From contig CAYMTN010000148.1 in the NCBI GenBank assembly GCA_964393335.1, forward strand, positions 1 through 13,883: a DNA stretch of 13,883 nucleotides, in the 5' to 3' direction. The stretch comes from CAYMTN01 sp964393335 (GTDB taxonomy: Bacteria > Chloroflexota > Anaerolineae > Aggregatilineales > Aggregatilineaceae). Below are positions 13,367-13,883 of this stretch, piece after piece. Each line of letters starts with the position of its first letter. The stretch's first letter is position 1. The translations under genes were made by a program, and so were the position numbers. The notes under the pieces are model-generated. The model searched no databases. It saw nothing but the letters and a program-made list of their open reading frames with translations, and was not told where the DNA came from.

Positions 13367-13420
13367 CTCCTAGACTTCTTTTCCTTCCTATAGTTTACAA
13401 AGTTTATGTAAACTACGCAA
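13367..13420 (-). promoter_or_regulatory. Toxin-antitoxin promoter with operator palindrome
   Basis: On the minus strand TTGCGT (13415-13420) and TAAACT (13392-13397) form a -35/-10 pair with 17-bp spacing. The perfect inverted repeat TAGTTTACA (13391-13399) / TGTAAACTA (13407-13415), with a 7-bp spacer, covers the -10 and the spacer. A protein bound there would block RNA polymerase, as expected for autoregulation by the antitoxin. The ribosome-binding site AGGAG is at 13367-13371. Confidence 0.7.
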
Positions 13421-13572
13421 TATGTGTAACATTTTATTGGCGACACGATTTGAAACTCGTTTTTCGCCACCCTGACCGCCCTGATTCCGAAAACCGGAAA
13501 GCGCGTTTCAAAGGGATATGTGGTCTGTTCAAAAGAGGGTAGTCTCCCGCAAATTTCTCCTCGACCGATAGT
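13421..13572. other. Spacer upstream of the toxin-antitoxin operon
   Basis: I see no gene here. TGGCGA near 13438 and TCGCCA near 13464 could close a hairpin that also pairs ACGA with TCGT. TTCCG-AAAAC-CGGAA (13486-13500) is a small palindrome. A minus-strand frame crosses the region but has no ribosome-binding site or family likeness. Confidence 0.4.
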
Positions 13573-13622
13573 AGTATAGATTCTATATATAATATAGAGC
13601 ATATATTATCATATACTATACT
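13573..13622 (+). promoter_or_regulatory. Very AT-rich nested palindrome with TATAAT, before the second HTH gene
   Basis: AGTATAG (13573-13579) is inverted at CTATACT (13616-13622). Between them CTATAT (13583-13588) is inverted at ATATAG (13592-13597). A perfect -10 hexamer TATAAT occurs at 13588-13593, about 42 nt before ATG 13636, but there is no good -35 at 17 bp. The block is almost only A and T, unlike the flanking genes, and may be a promoter, a curved or easily melted site, or an insertion point. Confidence 0.45.
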
Positions 13623-13635
13623 GTGTTATTAGTAT

Positions 13636-13857
13636 ATGGGCAGTCACCCGTCCACTGGGCATACATATGAGTTTGAGCTTCCCGTGTCTCCCTCAGCGGT
13701 GGCTGATCTGCGCAATCCAGACAAGGCGAAATTGAAGGAAACGATCCTGGCGCTGCGCGCGGCGGGGCTGAGTTATCGGCAGATCGGGCGCGAAGTGGGG
13801 TTGCATTGGACCAGAGTTGGGCAGATACTGAAAGCAGCACATCAAAACGGAACTTGA
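13636..13857 (+). CDS. Small helix-turn-helix protein, copy 2
   Basis: The 73-residue paralogue of the protein at 12139 has the same helix-turn-helix core at about 32-65 ('KLKETILALRAAGLSYRQIGREVGLHWTRVGQIL'). It lacks the first 30 or so residues of copy 1, and its C-terminus differs after 'GQIL'. Weak likeness to copy 1 may extend back to its first residues ('HPSTGHTYEFEL' against 'FPYTRHTHEFEF'), so it is either a naturally short version or a 5'-truncated copy given a new start. ATG 13636 has no clear Shine-Dalgarno and follows an AT-rich palindrome. After the stop, AACGGAA (13846-13852) can pair with TTCCGTT (13865-13871), without a T-run. The function is unknown. Confidence 0.6.
   Translation: MGSHPSTGHTYEFELPVSPSAVADLRNPDKAKLKETILALRAAGLSYRQIGREVGLHWTRVGQILKAAHQNGT
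13660..13833 (+). repeat. Coding repeat, copy 2 (HTH paralogue segment)
   Basis: This is the counterpart of 12250-12423, 1410 bp downstream in the same orientation. The toxin-antitoxin operon lies between the two copies on the opposite strand. Confidence 0.85.
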
Positions 13858-13883
13858 TGTTCGTTTCCGTTGGTGCTCAAAAC

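Overview
The window reads as a chromosomal piece of an environmental bacterium with moderately GC-rich genes. My best guess is Chloroflexota (Anaerolineae-like). This is an inference from a combination of features: sulfotransferases of the Cys-rich-insert type, a single-chain Wzz/tyrosine-kinase protein with a tyrosine tail, a NusG paralogue beside polysaccharide genes, a DUF433-like fragment and a UPF0175/DUF3368 toxin-antitoxin pair. No rRNA or tRNA is present to confirm the taxonomy.

Region 1 (1-5691, + strand) is a tightly packed glycan operon. In order it encodes the C-terminal part of a GT4 glycosyltransferase, two different sulfotransferases, a CapM-like GT4 glycosyltransferase, an NAD-dependent nucleotide-sugar epimerase/reductase, and a polytopic WecA/WbpL-like initiating phosphosugar transferase. 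Start and stop codons overlap or lie within 30 nt. The likely product is a sulfated surface glycan begun on undecaprenyl phosphate. A strong intrinsic terminator lies at 5869-5892.

Region 2 (5692-7435) is a gene-poor, patchwork accessory stretch. It holds a truncated DUF433-like gene, a strong terminator, and two related palindromic repeats in opposite orientation (6184-6259 and 7233-7292). These repeats bracket an AT-rich promoter full of short iterated repeats and a lone IS630-type helix-turn-helix protein that has no DDE catalytic domain.

Region 3 (7436-11972, + strand) is a second polysaccharide set. It encodes a NusG/RfaH/LoaP-like antiterminator preceded by a leader hairpin, a DegT-family sugar aminotransferase, a monotopic PglC/WcaJ-like initiating transferase overlapping it by 7 nt, and a Wzz-BY-kinase co-polymerase. 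The NusG paralogue probably promotes read-through of this operon, the two enzymes make and load an amino sugar, and the kinase protein controls polymerisation and export.

Region 4 (11973-13883) is an accessory module. A divergently oriented toxin-antitoxin pair (Phd-UPF0175 fusion antitoxin and DUF3368 PIN toxin, - strand, with a clear operator palindrome) sits between two paralogous small helix-turn-helix genes on the + strand. Those two genes differ mostly at synonymous positions, so both seem to be maintained proteins and not debris. The most unusual material is in regions 2 and 4: lone DNA-binding proteins embedded in repeats.
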